From CAYSFW01 sp050329935 (GTDB lineage: Bacteria; Pseudomonadota; Gammaproteobacteria; UWMA-0217): DNA of 64,000 bases. The DNA is taken from the NCBI GenBank assembly GCA_050329935.1, contig JBHJOI010000099.1, forward strand, positions 35,105-99,104. Direction: 5' to 3'. Both the position numbers and the translations under genes were made by a program. Positions 55,701-63,563 of this stretch are shown piece after piece. The stretch's first letter is position 1. Each line of letters opens with the position of its first letter. Below the pieces are notes generated by a model. It did no database searches. It had not been told where the DNA came from and worked only from the letters and a program-made list of their open reading frames with translations.

Positions 55701-56756
55701 CTCGGGCGAATCGCCGAGGCCTACCTCGGCATGGCGCAACAGCAGAAGAGCCGGCGCAACTACACCCGCAGTCTCGCGATGATCGACAAAGGTCTCGCGG
55801 TCCAACGCGGGCATCGGGAACTGCGCAACCTGCGCAACGAAGTTCGCGCGCTCGCCGCCGCGGAGGCCTCACGTAAGGCACCGAAACCGGTCGATCAAGA
55901 GATCATTGTCGCGGAATCGGAAATCGAGATCGAGCAACCTGCGTTTCGCGAAACCCGCGAACCATTGATCGAAGCGCCCAGTCCGTCGCAGCGCGTCACG
56001 TCGACTCCCCGTGCGCCCGTCTCGGCACCGAACACGACGAGCGCGCCCGTCACGGTCGCGCCTCGCCCGCAACCCGCGCCGCCCTCGACACCGAGCACGA
56101 CGAGCGCTCCGGTCACTATCGTGCCCCGTCCGCAGCCGGCGTTACCGTCGCAGCCGAATACCGCAAGCGCACCTGTAACGGTCGCGCCGCGCCCGCAACC
56201 TTCGACGCCAAACACTGCGCCCATGACCGCAACCCCGGTCGCGCCGCCAGCGGCTCCACGTGCGCAACCGGCGCCAACCGCGCCGCCCGCCGTCGCGGCG
56301 CCCAAGCAACAAGCCGCGCAGCCGACGCAACCGCAACAGATCGCGAAGGCGACCGAGCCCGCGGTCAAATCCGAACCGAAGGAGCAGTTGCAGCGGCAGG
56401 TGAACCAGATGCAGATCCAGCGCTTGGTCAGCCAGGCAAAGCAGCGCTTCGAGGCTGGCGATTATCCCGCGAGCCGCGATCTGATCGAGCAAGGATTGGG
56501 CATCGAGGCGCGAAATCTAGAACTGCTTGCGTTACGCGATCAGGTGATCCAGCGCCAGGCTCGCACCGAACAACGTGATGCCGACAAAGCGGTATCGACC
56601 ATCGTGCAAGCACTGACGGCACAAGCCCGCAAGCTGCGCGAGGAAGGCAAGCTTGGCGAGAGTCTTCGCGTGATCGAGTCCGGCCTTGCGATCGAACCCG
56701 GCAACAATGCCTTGAGGCAACTGAAGGCGACGGTCGAAAAAGACATCAAGGGCTGA
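52701..56756 (+). CDS. AAA/FHA/transmembrane/Pro-rich scaffold protein (ExeA-MshM-like fusion)
   Basis: A 1351-residue protein in five parts. First, an AAA ATPase of the ExeA/MshM type (about 25-270) with Walker A GARGVGKTR (50-58) and Walker B VVLFVDDAHLL. Second, an FHA domain (about 300-375, VVVGRAPSCEISADDASVSR). Third, an acidic linker, then a second FHA domain (about 635-715, FTIGRDADNDIQIDSTAVSR). Fourth, a membrane helix (about 808-826). Fifth, a C-terminal region likely in the periplasm, with TPR-like helices and a Pro/Ala-rich repeat (APVTVAPRPQP copies, about 1100-1215) that could span the cell wall. FHA domains read phospho-threonine signals. ExeA-like ATPases help assemble secretins. 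The ATG at 52716 is an alternative start. Confidence 0.8.
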   Translation: MISKAMTTISANDGAPTGEAFFIQSRASREALTALERVTAENIHLAVLTGARGVGKTRLIEAYAARVDEDIATAVVSCPPVHSGAFQQRLLAAFGLPPAARDEERPLQALFGFLLDQRLQSSAVVLFVDDAHLLSGDATHTLRILSNLKLNGEHLLHIVLVGRPQLTRLIESDTLLAIRGEIGLEVTLDAMEPTDIVGFIEAILSADEKHHDLDITDPALSLLYRYSGGNPDALRRLFDLALAHVNGADAQQLTPEHVWDALESSAWVSFAEQSGGPRRHAVIPLSDTRVAARLVEFRGGARLASHPLRKRSVVVGRAPSCEISADDASVSRTHARISLSNEAATLRDLASQNGSYINGTRIDEQPILDGDVLRFGHVTALFYYRYVSDEQFGFDTQYTVEDMAEDRRLESEVESLFVAQETAETRARVVPLRELPAAAPVPVATLAAAPEAVEGDIGSVSAVDPIPDLALGDGVLFVSDPAPPADEDASSVKPEESDDLVEPVLDAPEQVSDGADLLELESDTDWFTESRIDLDSDGVIEIEIPDELIDADEVIAQAAETGSERDAMPPELLDPLADDSHFLTSEPFGTFAEVPEAILDDFAETPEDFPAPAAAAVPVAMAPAAVHSQKDPTGIFAFRESDIIHSIDKPFFTIGRDADNDIQIDSTAVSRAHALIVFADGELTIEDLDSANGTFLNSEPVSKGRLKNGDFLRIGDKLFRFQPARADQNATELGNLREIGFQQADGGIDRVFHSDADVTRPVSRAPQPPELTPDAEHVSAHAETTLKPLQTIPLADDTPSPPVASATRTAAIWISAGIVLTGLYLVAKHQGTFETPNDRREAPPAVAVAPPEQAARPIAVPVPPPIQPPYGEAVSTAGAIPIIRDAAELSVDAPPADPIPTVTAIVSDPPVAEAPAIEATKGIALLPSRPSELGAIVPTSDPATTDTTATDQGAEVMTLLAQAQRQTDALKLTEPARDNAFLTYQRVLRLDPGNREAELGLGRIAEAYLGMAQQQKSRRNYTRSLAMIDKGLAVQRGHRELRNLRNEVRALAAAEASRKAPKPVDQEIIVAESEIEIEQPAFRETREPLIEAPSPSQRVTSTPRAPVSAPNTTSAPVTVAPRPQPAPPSTPSTTSAPVTIVPRPQPALPSQPNTASAPVTVAPRPQPSTPNTAPMTATPVAPPAAPRAQPAPTAPPAVAAPKQQAAQPTQPQQIAKATEPAVKSEPKEQLQRQVNQMQIQRLVSQAKQRFEAGDYPASRDLIEQGLGIEARNLELLALRDQVIQRQARTEQRDADKAVSTIVQALTAQARKLREEGKLGESLRVIESGLAIEPGNNALRQLKATVEKDIKG

Positions 56757-56765
56757 CCCCGTATC

Positions 56766-56793
56766 GCCGCCGCGCCTTAGCCAACGCGGCGGC
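56766..56793. terminator. GC-rich hairpin between convergent genes
   Basis: A perfect 9-bp stem (GCCGCCGCG/CGCGGCGGC) with a 10-base loop sits between the stop codons of the FHA gene and the DUF302 gene. It could serve both directions, although there is no T-run. Confidence 0.5.
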
Positions 56794-56807
56794 CGCGGGG
56801 CGACGAT

Positions 56808-57287
56808 TCAACCGTCGACCGCCTCGCGAGCGATTTCCTCGAGCAGGGCGTCGATGGCCTCGAAAGCCGGTCCGCTGCCTGCGGGCGCGCGGTAACTGAC
56901 AAAGGTCTCGCCAGCCGCGCCGCGCAGACTGTACACCGCGATGGCGTAGGGGCAGGCGACGATGTTGTGGGGATCGACCGCGACCAGTTGGTGCGAGAGA
57001 TCCGCCTTACAGAACAACACGATCTCGGCCTTTTCGTAAACCGATTGCGTGACACCGGCCGCCGCCGCGGTGCGGTCCAGCATCTCCTGTGCGTGCGAGG
57101 TATAACTCACCACCAATCCACGCCCCTCGATCGCGAGCAAAAGATCACTCTTCGCGCTGGCAAACGACTTATCCGTCTTGAACACGATCGCCTGGCCGGA
57201 TTTGATCGGTTGTCCGTCCGCGCAAACCGTAAGCCCCAACGTCAACAACACCAGGGCAGCGAGCGATAATCGAAGGCGTCGTGTCAT
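56808..57287 (-). CDS. Exported DUF302 family protein
   Basis: A 159-residue protein with a signal peptide (about residues 1-24, MTRRLRLSLAALVLLTLGLT) and a DUF302 domain (about 45-135): LLLAIEGRGLVVSYTSHAQEML, then AEIVLFCKADLSHQLVAVDPHNIVACPYAIAVY. This domain is found in bacterial and archaeal proteins of unknown function, sometimes linked to sulfur or metal systems. It is divergently arranged with the DUF523 gene. Confidence 0.85.
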   Translation of the reverse strand: MTRRLRLSLAALVLLTLGLTVCADGQPIKSGQAIVFKTDKSFASAKSDLLLAIEGRGLVVSYTSHAQEMLDRTAAAAGVTQSVYEKAEIVLFCKADLSHQLVAVDPHNIVACPYAIAVYSLRGAAGETFVSYRAPAGSGPAFEAIDALLEEIAREAVDG

Positions 57288-57375
57288 GATATCTCACCCC
57301 GGAGATTGCAAGGTTTCAGGATGGTCCAGAGTGTATAAACTCACCTCGGGCTACATCAACCTCACGAGACATGCC

Positions 57376-58359
57376 ATGCGGCCGATCCCCTCTCTCACCG
57401 CCCCCGCGGCGCCGCCCAAACCACTTCTGGGCATCAGCAGTTGCCTGATCGGAGCCGAGGTTCGCTTCGATGGTCAACACAAGCGCGACGCGTATATCGC
57501 GAGCACCCTGAGCCAATTCTTCGATTTTGTCCCGATCTGCCCCGAAGTCGCGATCGGACTCGGGATACCGCGCCAGCCGATCCGCTTGGTGCGGATCGGC
57601 GAGGCAGTGCGCGTGCGCGGCGTTCGCACCCCGGAACTCGACGTCGGCGATGCGCTGCGAGACTACGCGGTATCAATGGCTGCGCGCCTCACGGATCTGA
57701 GCGGTTACATCGTCAAGGCCCGTTCGCCGAGTTGCGGCATGGAGCGGCTAAAGGTCTACGATGAACACGGTCGCCCCCTCAAGTCGACCGGAAGTGGCTT
57801 CTACACCCAGGCGTTTCGCGCCCACCAGCCGTTGCTGCCGGTTGAAGAGGAAGGACGACTCGGTGATCCCGCGTTGCGCGAGAATTTCATCGAGCGCGTA
57901 TTCGTCTACCACCGCTGGCGCGAACTGTTGGCAACAGGTATCACGCCCGCGCGTCTGGTGGAGTTTCATACCCGGCACAAGCTGATGCTGCTGGCGCACA
58001 ATCAGGCCGCGTACCGTCGCTTGGGCCGACTGGTCGCGCAGGCGGGCTCGCAACCGCTCGCCGCGCTCGCCGAGACCTACGCATTGGCGCTGATGACCGC
58101 GCTCGCACGAATCGCGACCCCGCGCCAACACGTCAATGTGTTACAGCATCTCACGGGTTACCTGCGAGACCATCTCGACCGCGACGACCGGGCGGAGTTG
58201 CTCGAATCCATCGCCGACCATGGTCGCGGATTGCTGCCGTTGATCGTGCCAATCACACTACTCAAACACCATTTCCGCCGTCACCCACATCCCTACGTCG
58301 CCGGGCAATGGTACCTCGCGCCTTACCCGGCTGAACTGATGTTGCGCAACCGGGTTTGA
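57376..58359 (+). CDS. DUF523-DUF1722 fusion protein (YbgA-type)
   Basis: A 327-residue protein. The N-terminal DUF523 domain (about 15-165) starts LLGISSCLIGAEVRFDGQHK and has the cysteine-bearing segments FVPICPEVAIGLGIPRQPIRL and KARSPSCGMERLKVY, where a metal or Fe-S centre may sit. The C-terminal DUF1722/YbgA domain (about 200-315) includes RLVEFHTRHKLMLLAHNQAAYRRLG. Fusions of these two are common. The function is unknown, although in some genomes they cluster with photolyase genes. The start at ATG 57376 begins just before conserved sequence; a longer frame from 57178 overlaps the DUF302 gene and is rejected. Confidence 0.87.
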   Translation: MRPIPSLTAPAAPPKPLLGISSCLIGAEVRFDGQHKRDAYIASTLSQFFDFVPICPEVAIGLGIPRQPIRLVRIGEAVRVRGVRTPELDVGDALRDYAVSMAARLTDLSGYIVKARSPSCGMERLKVYDEHGRPLKSTGSGFYTQAFRAHQPLLPVEEEGRLGDPALRENFIERVFVYHRWRELLATGITPARLVEFHTRHKLMLLAHNQAAYRRLGRLVAQAGSQPLAALAETYALALMTALARIATPRQHVNVLQHLTGYLRDHLDRDDRAELLESIADHGRGLLPLIVPITLLKHHFRRHPHPYVAGQWYLAPYPAELMLRNRV

Positions 58360-58535
58360 GGTGCCACACACCAGCGGGCTTCTGCGCCGCGAATCGCTCG
58401 CGGAATAGATCGCGGTCCTGATGCCGGGCAAAGGTCACGGGAAGTGGTCCATGTGCGGCACCACGCCCGCTCGATTAACGCTGCCTGAGCGCGGGCTTGC
58501 TTGATATCCCGGATTAACGATCTATACTTGAATTC

Positions 58536-58555
58536 TCTATCCCGAATTGGATAGA
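58536..58555. promoter_or_regulatory. Inverted repeat in the dsrC-like promoter region
   Basis: TCTATCC (58536-58542) and GGATAGA (58549-58555) form a perfect 7-bp inverted repeat with a 6-base spacer. A possible -35 box TTGAAT (58528-58533) lies just before it, so the repeat would overlap the promoter and could be a repressor operator. Confidence 0.5.
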
Positions 58556-58589
58556 TGTAATTGTGTTCCTATCACCATGGAGGTAATAG

Positions 58590-58958
58590 ATGCTGAGCAA
58601 CGCTCACCACGCAGCCAAGGCCGAACTCCTCGGCGTACACATCGCGCCCGAATGGACGCATGCTGGAGCGGAGGGTTTCGACGCCCGCGTGAACGCCAAC
58701 GCGGCTGCGGCTGGACTAGAACTGACCGATGCCCATTGGGCCGCGATACGCTTCGTCACCAATGTCTATGCCGATCACGGAGAAGTCCCGCCGGTGCGGC
58801 TGCTCGCCGGCACGCTCGAACAACGCTTCGCGTCCGAGGGTGGACGACGGTTCTTGTACCAAATATTTCCCGACGGCCCGATCCGGCAAATTTGCCAACT
58901 CGCCGGACTTGAAGCACCACCCTACGTCGCGGACCGGAGCTTTGGCTACAGCTATTAA
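58590..58958 (+). CDS. DsrC/TusE-family protein lacking the C-terminal cysteine (copy 1)
   Basis: A 122-residue member of the DsrC/TusE sulfur-relay family. The helical core is LTDAHWAAIRFVTNVYADHG, followed by GGRRFLYQIFPDGP and the C-terminal arm IRQICQLAGLEAPP. Canonical DsrC has two arm cysteines; the one in KIAGL-type position is kept (Cys102), but the penultimate Cys is absent and the tail ends SFGYSY. It therefore cannot form the usual intramolecular disulfide or trisulfide. A GGAGG ribosome-binding site lies 6 bases before the ATG. The second copy follows 15 bases downstream. Confidence 0.85.
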   Translation: MLSNAHHAAKAELLGVHIAPEWTHAGAEGFDARVNANAAAAGLELTDAHWAAIRFVTNVYADHGEVPPVRLLAGTLEQRFASEGGRRFLYQIFPDGPIRQICQLAGLEAPPYVADRSFGYSY

Positions 58959-58973
58959 ACCCGAGGTAACGCC

Positions 58974-59324
58974 ATGAACTCGCCTGCCCCATCGCACTCT
59001 GCCAGCTCTCCAGCGCGCCCGTCGGCGCTGGATTTCGACGAAAAGGGTTTCCTGCGTGATCCGCTGAGCTGGAACAAACACGTCGCTAGAAGCATCGCCA
59101 AGCTCGACGGGATTGGATTTCTAGGCCCTGACCATTGGACCGTCTTGTTCCACATTCGCGAGCATTATTTGACCTACGGCTCGTTGCCCGCGTTCGGTCG
59201 GGTGTGCCGGGTTCATCATCTCGGCAAGGATGCGGTGCGTCAGCTATTTGGCGGTTGCCGCCAGGCATGGCGCGTGGCAGGCCTGCCCGACCCCGGCGAC
59301 GAAGCGCTGACGTACATGCAGTGA
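58974..59324 (+). CDS. DsrC/TusE-family protein lacking both arm cysteines (copy 2)
   Basis: A 116-residue second DsrC-type protein. It opens with a Pro/Ser-rich tail, then LDFDEKGFLRDPLSWNKHVA (typical start), GPDHWTVLFHIREHYLTYGS and LFGGCRQAWRVAGLPDPGDE. The arm position that is Cys in DsrC is Trp99 here and no penultimate Cys exists. Cys78 and Cys95 lie elsewhere. GAGG precedes the ATG at 8 bases. Its spacing (15 bases) indicates an operon with copy 1. It may be a regulatory or scaffold member, like the non-redox DsrC homologues known from sulfur oxidisers. Confidence 0.83.
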   Translation: MNSPAPSHSASSPARPSALDFDEKGFLRDPLSWNKHVARSIAKLDGIGFLGPDHWTVLFHIREHYLTYGSLPAFGRVCRVHHLGKDAVRQLFGGCRQAWRVAGLPDPGDEALTYMQ

Positions 59325-59398
59325 TCGAAGCGGTAGTCGGCTGCCTAGGGCCACCGACTACCGCGAATATCGGCGCTTGGCGCGTGAGTTGCAGCGGC

Positions 59399-59803
59399 CT
59401 AGCGATGTTTGTCCGAAAGGACTTCGAGCCTAACCTTGGTCACGCCGTGGCGCACGAAACCGAGCTCTTTCGCGACACGCTTGGATACATCGATCACCCG
59501 GCTCGCGGCGAACGGGCCGCGATCATTGATTGTGACGACCGCGGTTTTCTTATTTTTCAGATTCGTGACCTTGACCCGCGTGCCGAACGGCAATCGCAGG
59601 TGCGCGGCCGTCAACGCATTCTTGTCAAAAATCTCGCCGCTCGCAGTGGGCTTGCCGTGGAACCGGTCGCCGTAGTACGAAGCCGTGCCGTGCTCGTGGG
59701 GTTTTGAATCGGCGTTCGGTCGGGCTTTTGCACTCAACCCGTTTGGTAGAGTACTAGCGAGCAACAGCGCAATCGCCAGTGCGAATGATTTTTTCGACGT
59801 CAT
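59399..59803 (-). CDS. rlpA: RlpA-like septal/peptidoglycan protein
   Basis: A 134-residue exported protein. Signal peptide about 1-25 (ending LSAKA). The double-psi beta-barrel domain is present: HGTASYYGDRFHGKPTASGE, then LTAAHLRLPFGTRVKVTNL and VTINDRGPFAASRVIDVSK. These hold the Glu, His and Asp-Arg-Gly residues conserved in lytic transglycosylase RlpA. There is no Cys lipobox and no C-terminal SPOR domain, so this is the short soluble form. Confidence 0.9.
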   Translation of the reverse strand: MTSKKSFALAIALLLASTLPNGLSAKARPNADSKPHEHGTASYYGDRFHGKPTASGEIFDKNALTAAHLRLPFGTRVKVTNLKNKKTAVVTINDRGPFAASRVIDVSKRVAKELGFVRHGVTKVRLEVLSDKHR

Positions 59804-60008
59804 CGTTTTACTCCCATGGCACGGTCGCGAAACCCGCGGTTACTACCCGCGCGATTTCGTGAGTTGTATCACACTTTGAATTCTCGGTTAACCCTTGCAT
59901 AACCAAGATTCGTGCCACTTTTGTCGTCACACCAGGCCTGGATACTTACATCGCCGACGCGTTAAGCGTTTAGAATGTGACGGTGCGACGATTAACCATG
60001 CCCCATAG

Positions 60009-60653
60009 ATGCCGCTGAATTCGCCCTTGCCGGCACCGTACGCCGAGCCTCCAGTTGCCTGTCACGACTGTGATCTGCTGCTGCGGGTGCCGTCACTGGC
60101 GCCGGGCCAAAACGCGGTCTGTCCGCGCTGCGGCGCGGTATTGCTGCGTGGTCACGCGCACGGCGTGGATCGCGGTTTGGCGCTCGTCGTGGCCGGATTC
60201 ATTCTGTTCGCGCTCGCCAACCTGTTCCCATTTCTGGCCTTGAACGCGCGCGGCCAGATACAGGAGACCAGTCTCATCACCGGCGCGGTCGCGTTATGGA
60301 ACGCGGACCACGTTTTGCTGGGTGGGCTGGTGCTACTGACCACGTTTGTCCTTCCGCTCGTGGACCTGCTGGGCATGTTGTTACTGCTGATCGGCGTCAA
60401 GATGCGGAATCTGCCGCGCGGGGCGGCAAGCGTTTTCCGCTTTTTGCGCAGCGCACAACCCTGGGGCATGCTCGAAATCTTCCTGCTCGGGGTACTGGTC
60501 GCGGGCGTGAAGCTCGGCGACCTGGCGACGGTGATTCCCGGCCCCGCGGCGTATTCGTTTGTCGCACTGATCGTGGTCCTCGCCACGCTCAGCCTGACCC
60601 TGGATCCCCATGAGATATGGCAACGCCTGGAACCACCCAAAACCCGCCCGTGA
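60009..60653 (+). CDS. pqiA: PqiA-like membrane protein, half 1
   Basis: A 214-residue protein equivalent to one half of E. coli PqiA (which has two such halves in one chain). Two CxxC pairs (CHDC, CPRC) near residues 18-45 form a zinc-ribbon-like site. Four membrane helices follow (about 55-75, 100-125, 150-170 and 180-195). In E. coli PqiA works with the MCE-protein tunnel PqiB to move lipids between membranes. It starts the operon and overlaps the second half by 37 bases. Confidence 0.9.
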   Translation: MPLNSPLPAPYAEPPVACHDCDLLLRVPSLAPGQNAVCPRCGAVLLRGHAHGVDRGLALVVAGFILFALANLFPFLALNARGQIQETSLITGAVALWNADHVLLGGLVLLTTFVLPLVDLLGMLLLLIGVKMRNLPRGAASVFRFLRSAQPWGMLEIFLLGVLVAGVKLGDLATVIPGPAAYSFVALIVVLATLSLTLDPHEIWQRLEPPKTRP

Positions 60654-61282
60654 CAACAGCGCTCGAGGCTGGCTTGGTCGCGTGTCGCAGCTGCCACAAG
60701 CTATTGCGGCAACCGCACGCCCTCGGCCGCGGCGATCACCTGCGGTGTCCGCGCTGCGGCGCGTCGGTTCATCCTCGCATTCCCAACAGTGTCAGCCGCA
60801 CCTGGGCGTTGCTGATCGCGGCGATGCTGCTCTATATCCCCGCGAACACCTTGCCGGTCATGAGCGTTGTGATGTTCGGTCGCGGCGAACCTGACACGAT
60901 TTTGAGCGGCGTCCAGCAATTGATCGTCGCGGGGCTGTGGCCGCTGGCGGTCATCGTGTTCGTGGCAAGCATCTTTGTGCCCGTGCTCAAGCTCGCGGTG
61001 ATGAGCTGGTTGCTCTGGGGCGTGCAGCGGCAATCGGAGTGGCGCCGCGTCGATCGTGCCCGGCTGTTCCGCGTCACCGAATTTGTCGGCCGCTGGTCCA
61101 TGGTGGATATCTTTGTCATCGCGATTCTGGCCGCACTGGTGCAGTTTGGTAACCTCGCCAGAATCGAGGCAGGTCCAGGCTCCTTGTCGTTCGCCGCGGT
61201 GGTGGTGTTGACCATGTTCGCGGCCCACAGTTTCGATCCCCGACTGATCTGGGATCCTCCGCCGCGGGCGCCGGGGCGATGA
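60617..61282 (+). CDS. pqiA: PqiA-like membrane protein, half 2
   Basis: A 221-residue second PqiA-type half. CxxC pairs CRSC and CPRC lie at about residues 23-48, followed by four membrane helices; IPANTLPVMSVV and the helix WSMVDIFVIAILAALVQFG are typical. It overlaps the previous gene by 37 bases and the PqiB gene by 4 bases (ATGA), so all are translationally coupled. Together the two genes correspond to a split PqiA. Confidence 0.9.
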   Translation: MATPGTTQNPPVTTALEAGLVACRSCHKLLRQPHALGRGDHLRCPRCGASVHPRIPNSVSRTWALLIAAMLLYIPANTLPVMSVVMFGRGEPDTILSGVQQLIVAGLWPLAVIVFVASIFVPVLKLAVMSWLLWGVQRQSEWRRVDRARLFRVTEFVGRWSMVDIFVIAILAALVQFGNLARIEAGPGSLSFAAVVVLTMFAAHSFDPRLIWDPPPRAPGR

Positions 61283-62964
61283 CGGAGCCACGCACCGACG
61301 ACCTCCCGCTCGCACAAGTTGAGCGCGCACGGCGGCTCTCGCTCGTGTGGCTGGTGCCACTGGTCGCCGCGCTGGCAGGTGGCTGGTTGTTCGTGCATAC
61401 CTGGAGCGAGAGAGGTCCGACGATCACGATCATGTTCGAAGTCGCCGAAGGCCTGGAGATTGGCAAGACACGCGTGCGCTACAAGGATGTCGACGTGGGC
61501 CGGGTAACTGACCTGCAATTGACCGACGACTTGCAGAAGGTCGTTGTAACCGCAGAGGTCAATCGTTCGATGGGTGCCCATTTGAACGAAAACTCCCGCT
61601 TTTGGATCGTTCGCCCGCGGGTCAGCACATCGGGGGTCAGTGGTTTGAGCACGCTGATCTCCGGGATCTTCATCACGCTCGATCCTAGCGTCGGTGACGA
61701 GAAGCAGCGACAGTTTCAAGGTCTGTCGGAGCCACCTCGAGTGACCTCGACGCTTGCCGGACGCAGCTTCATTCTCCAGGCCGAGGCGCTCGGCGCGCTC
61801 GATATCGGGTCGCCGGTCTATTACCGACAACTCAAGGTTGGCGAGGTCACCCAAGTCGCACTGGCGCCCGATGGCACGCATATTGAGATTGGCGTGTTCG
61901 TTAAGCACCCCTACGCGGATTTCGTGCGGCAAAACAGCCGGTTCTGGAACGCGAGCGGCTTCGATCTGGATTTGACCTCGGAGGGGATCAGCGCCCGCCT
62001 CGAATCCCTATCGAGCCTCGTGCTGGGCGGAATCTCATTTGATACGCCGCTGAACCTGGCACCCGGAGAGGCCTGCACCGATGGTCATGTGTTCCGCCTG
62101 TTCCCGGACTACGCCAGCATCAACGACAAACCGTATAACGTCAGACAACTGTTCGTTATGTATTTCGACGGCACCCTGCGCGGCCTGAACGTGGGCGCGC
62201 CCGTCGAGTTCCGCGGCATCCGCGTGGGCAAGGTACTGGATATCGACCTGCGCATGAACCCTCGCGATCACCAGGTCGATATGCCCGTGCTGGTCGAATT
62301 GTATCCCGAGGTCGTGAGCATCCGCTCGCCAGGCGATGCGTTCGACGAGCCCGAGGAAAAGGCGCGAAGCCTCGACCAAAGCCTCGAAGCCCTGATCGAG
62401 CGCGGACTTCGGGCACAGCTCAACATCGGCAACCTGCTGACAGGGCAGCGCTTCATCGACCTCGAGTTTCAGCCGAAGGCAGGACCACGCGGCGCCACCC
62501 GCAGCGGCGAGCACGCCATATTTCCAACAGTGCCAACGACGCTCGACGAAATCGCTCGCACCGCGACCGGACTGGTCGCGAAGCTCGAACAGATGCCGCT
62601 GCAGGAGATCGCGCAGGATCTGCGGGAAACACTCAAGGCGGTGCGGCAGATCGCGACCGCAAAAGACACCCAGCGCTCAATCGAGAATCTCGCGGGCACG
62701 CTCGAAAGCGTTCGCGAACTGGCGACCGCGCTCAATCGCGAAGCGGCACCCACCGCCACGCAGCTGCGCGGCACCTTGGCGCAACTCGACAAAACGCTGC
62801 AAACGATGCGCGGCTCCCTCGGCGATGATTCGCCGCTGTATTACGAACTGCGACAGTTGTTGGAAGAACTCGCGGCGACCGCGCGCTCGTTCGAGTCATT
62901 GACGGACTATCTACAACGCCACCCGGAGGCATTACTGCGCGGCAAAGCTGAGGCCACACGATGA
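61279..62964 (+). CDS. pqiB: PqiB, MCE-domain lipid-transport tunnel protein
   Basis: A 561-residue inner-membrane-anchored periplasmic protein. N-terminal helix about residues 16-36. Three MCE domains follow, seen at GLEIGKTRVRYKDVDVGRVTD, ALDIGSPVYYRQLKVGEVTQ and GLNVGAPVEFRGIRVGKVLD. The C-terminal 130 residues are long helices (ATGLVAKLEQMPLQEIAQ onward), which in PqiB form a needle reaching the outer membrane. Length agrees with E. coli PqiB (546). Gene order PqiA, PqiA, PqiB, PqiC is complete. Confidence 0.94.
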   Translation: MTEPRTDDLPLAQVERARRLSLVWLVPLVAALAGGWLFVHTWSERGPTITIMFEVAEGLEIGKTRVRYKDVDVGRVTDLQLTDDLQKVVVTAEVNRSMGAHLNENSRFWIVRPRVSTSGVSGLSTLISGIFITLDPSVGDEKQRQFQGLSEPPRVTSTLAGRSFILQAEALGALDIGSPVYYRQLKVGEVTQVALAPDGTHIEIGVFVKHPYADFVRQNSRFWNASGFDLDLTSEGISARLESLSSLVLGGISFDTPLNLAPGEACTDGHVFRLFPDYASINDKPYNVRQLFVMYFDGTLRGLNVGAPVEFRGIRVGKVLDIDLRMNPRDHQVDMPVLVELYPEVVSIRSPGDAFDEPEEKARSLDQSLEALIERGLRAQLNIGNLLTGQRFIDLEFQPKAGPRGATRSGEHAIFPTVPTTLDEIARTATGLVAKLEQMPLQEIAQDLRETLKAVRQIATAKDTQRSIENLAGTLESVRELATALNREAAPTATQLRGTLAQLDKTLQTMRGSLGDDSPLYYELRQLLEELAATARSFESLTDYLQRHPEALLRGKAEATR

Positions 62965-63563
62965 TCCCCAAGTCGCCCAAATGGCTCCTGGTCCTGCTGA
63001 GCGGCGCACTGGCAAGCTGCGCCAGCGTCACGCCAACCCGGTTTTACACCTTGAGCGCGCAATCCGCGTATCCGGACACGGCCGTATCGGTGGCAACGGA
63101 CGCCACCCTCGGCGTCGGTCCCATCCACTTTCCGCGCCTGCTTGAACGCCCCCAGATCGTTACCCGCACCACGCCGAACGAAGTCCAACTCGCCGAATTT
63201 CACCAGTGGGGCGGGTCACTGAAAGAAGAGTTTGCGCGTGTGCTCGCCGACAATCTGGCGTCACGCTCAAATACCAGGATTTATCTATACCCCTGGGAGA
63301 GCCGAGTTCGACCCGACTATCAGATTCTGGTCTCCATCGATCAATTCGACGGCACGCTCGGCGCCAAGCTCGTGCTCCGCGGCCAATGGCAGATCGTGGA
63401 CGTCGCGCGGCGCGAAACGCTCTCGACCGAGCGCGTCGCGCTGGAAACCCAGCTCGATGACTCAAGTTACACCACCTACGCGGCCGGGATGAGCCAAACG
63501 GTGGCTCGATTGGCGGATCGAGTCACAGCGGGGCTCGCGACACTTACAAGCCATCGGCGCTGA
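62961..63563 (+). CDS. pqiC: PqiC, outer-membrane lipoprotein
   Basis: A 200-residue lipoprotein with lipobox LASC (Cys at about residue 21) after a signal sequence, and an ABC-transport auxiliary (DUF330) domain: RFYTLSAQ, then GVGPIHFPRLLERPQIVTR and LKEEFARVLADNLAS. In E. coli PqiC ties PqiB to the outer membrane. It overlaps pqiB by 4 bases and ends the operon. Confidence 0.92.
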   Translation: MIPKSPKWLLVLLSGALASCASVTPTRFYTLSAQSAYPDTAVSVATDATLGVGPIHFPRLLERPQIVTRTTPNEVQLAEFHQWGGSLKEEFARVLADNLASRSNTRIYLYPWESRVRPDYQILVSIDQFDGTLGAKLVLRGQWQIVDVARRETLSTERVALETQLDDSSYTTYAAGMSQTVARLADRVTAGLATLTSHRR

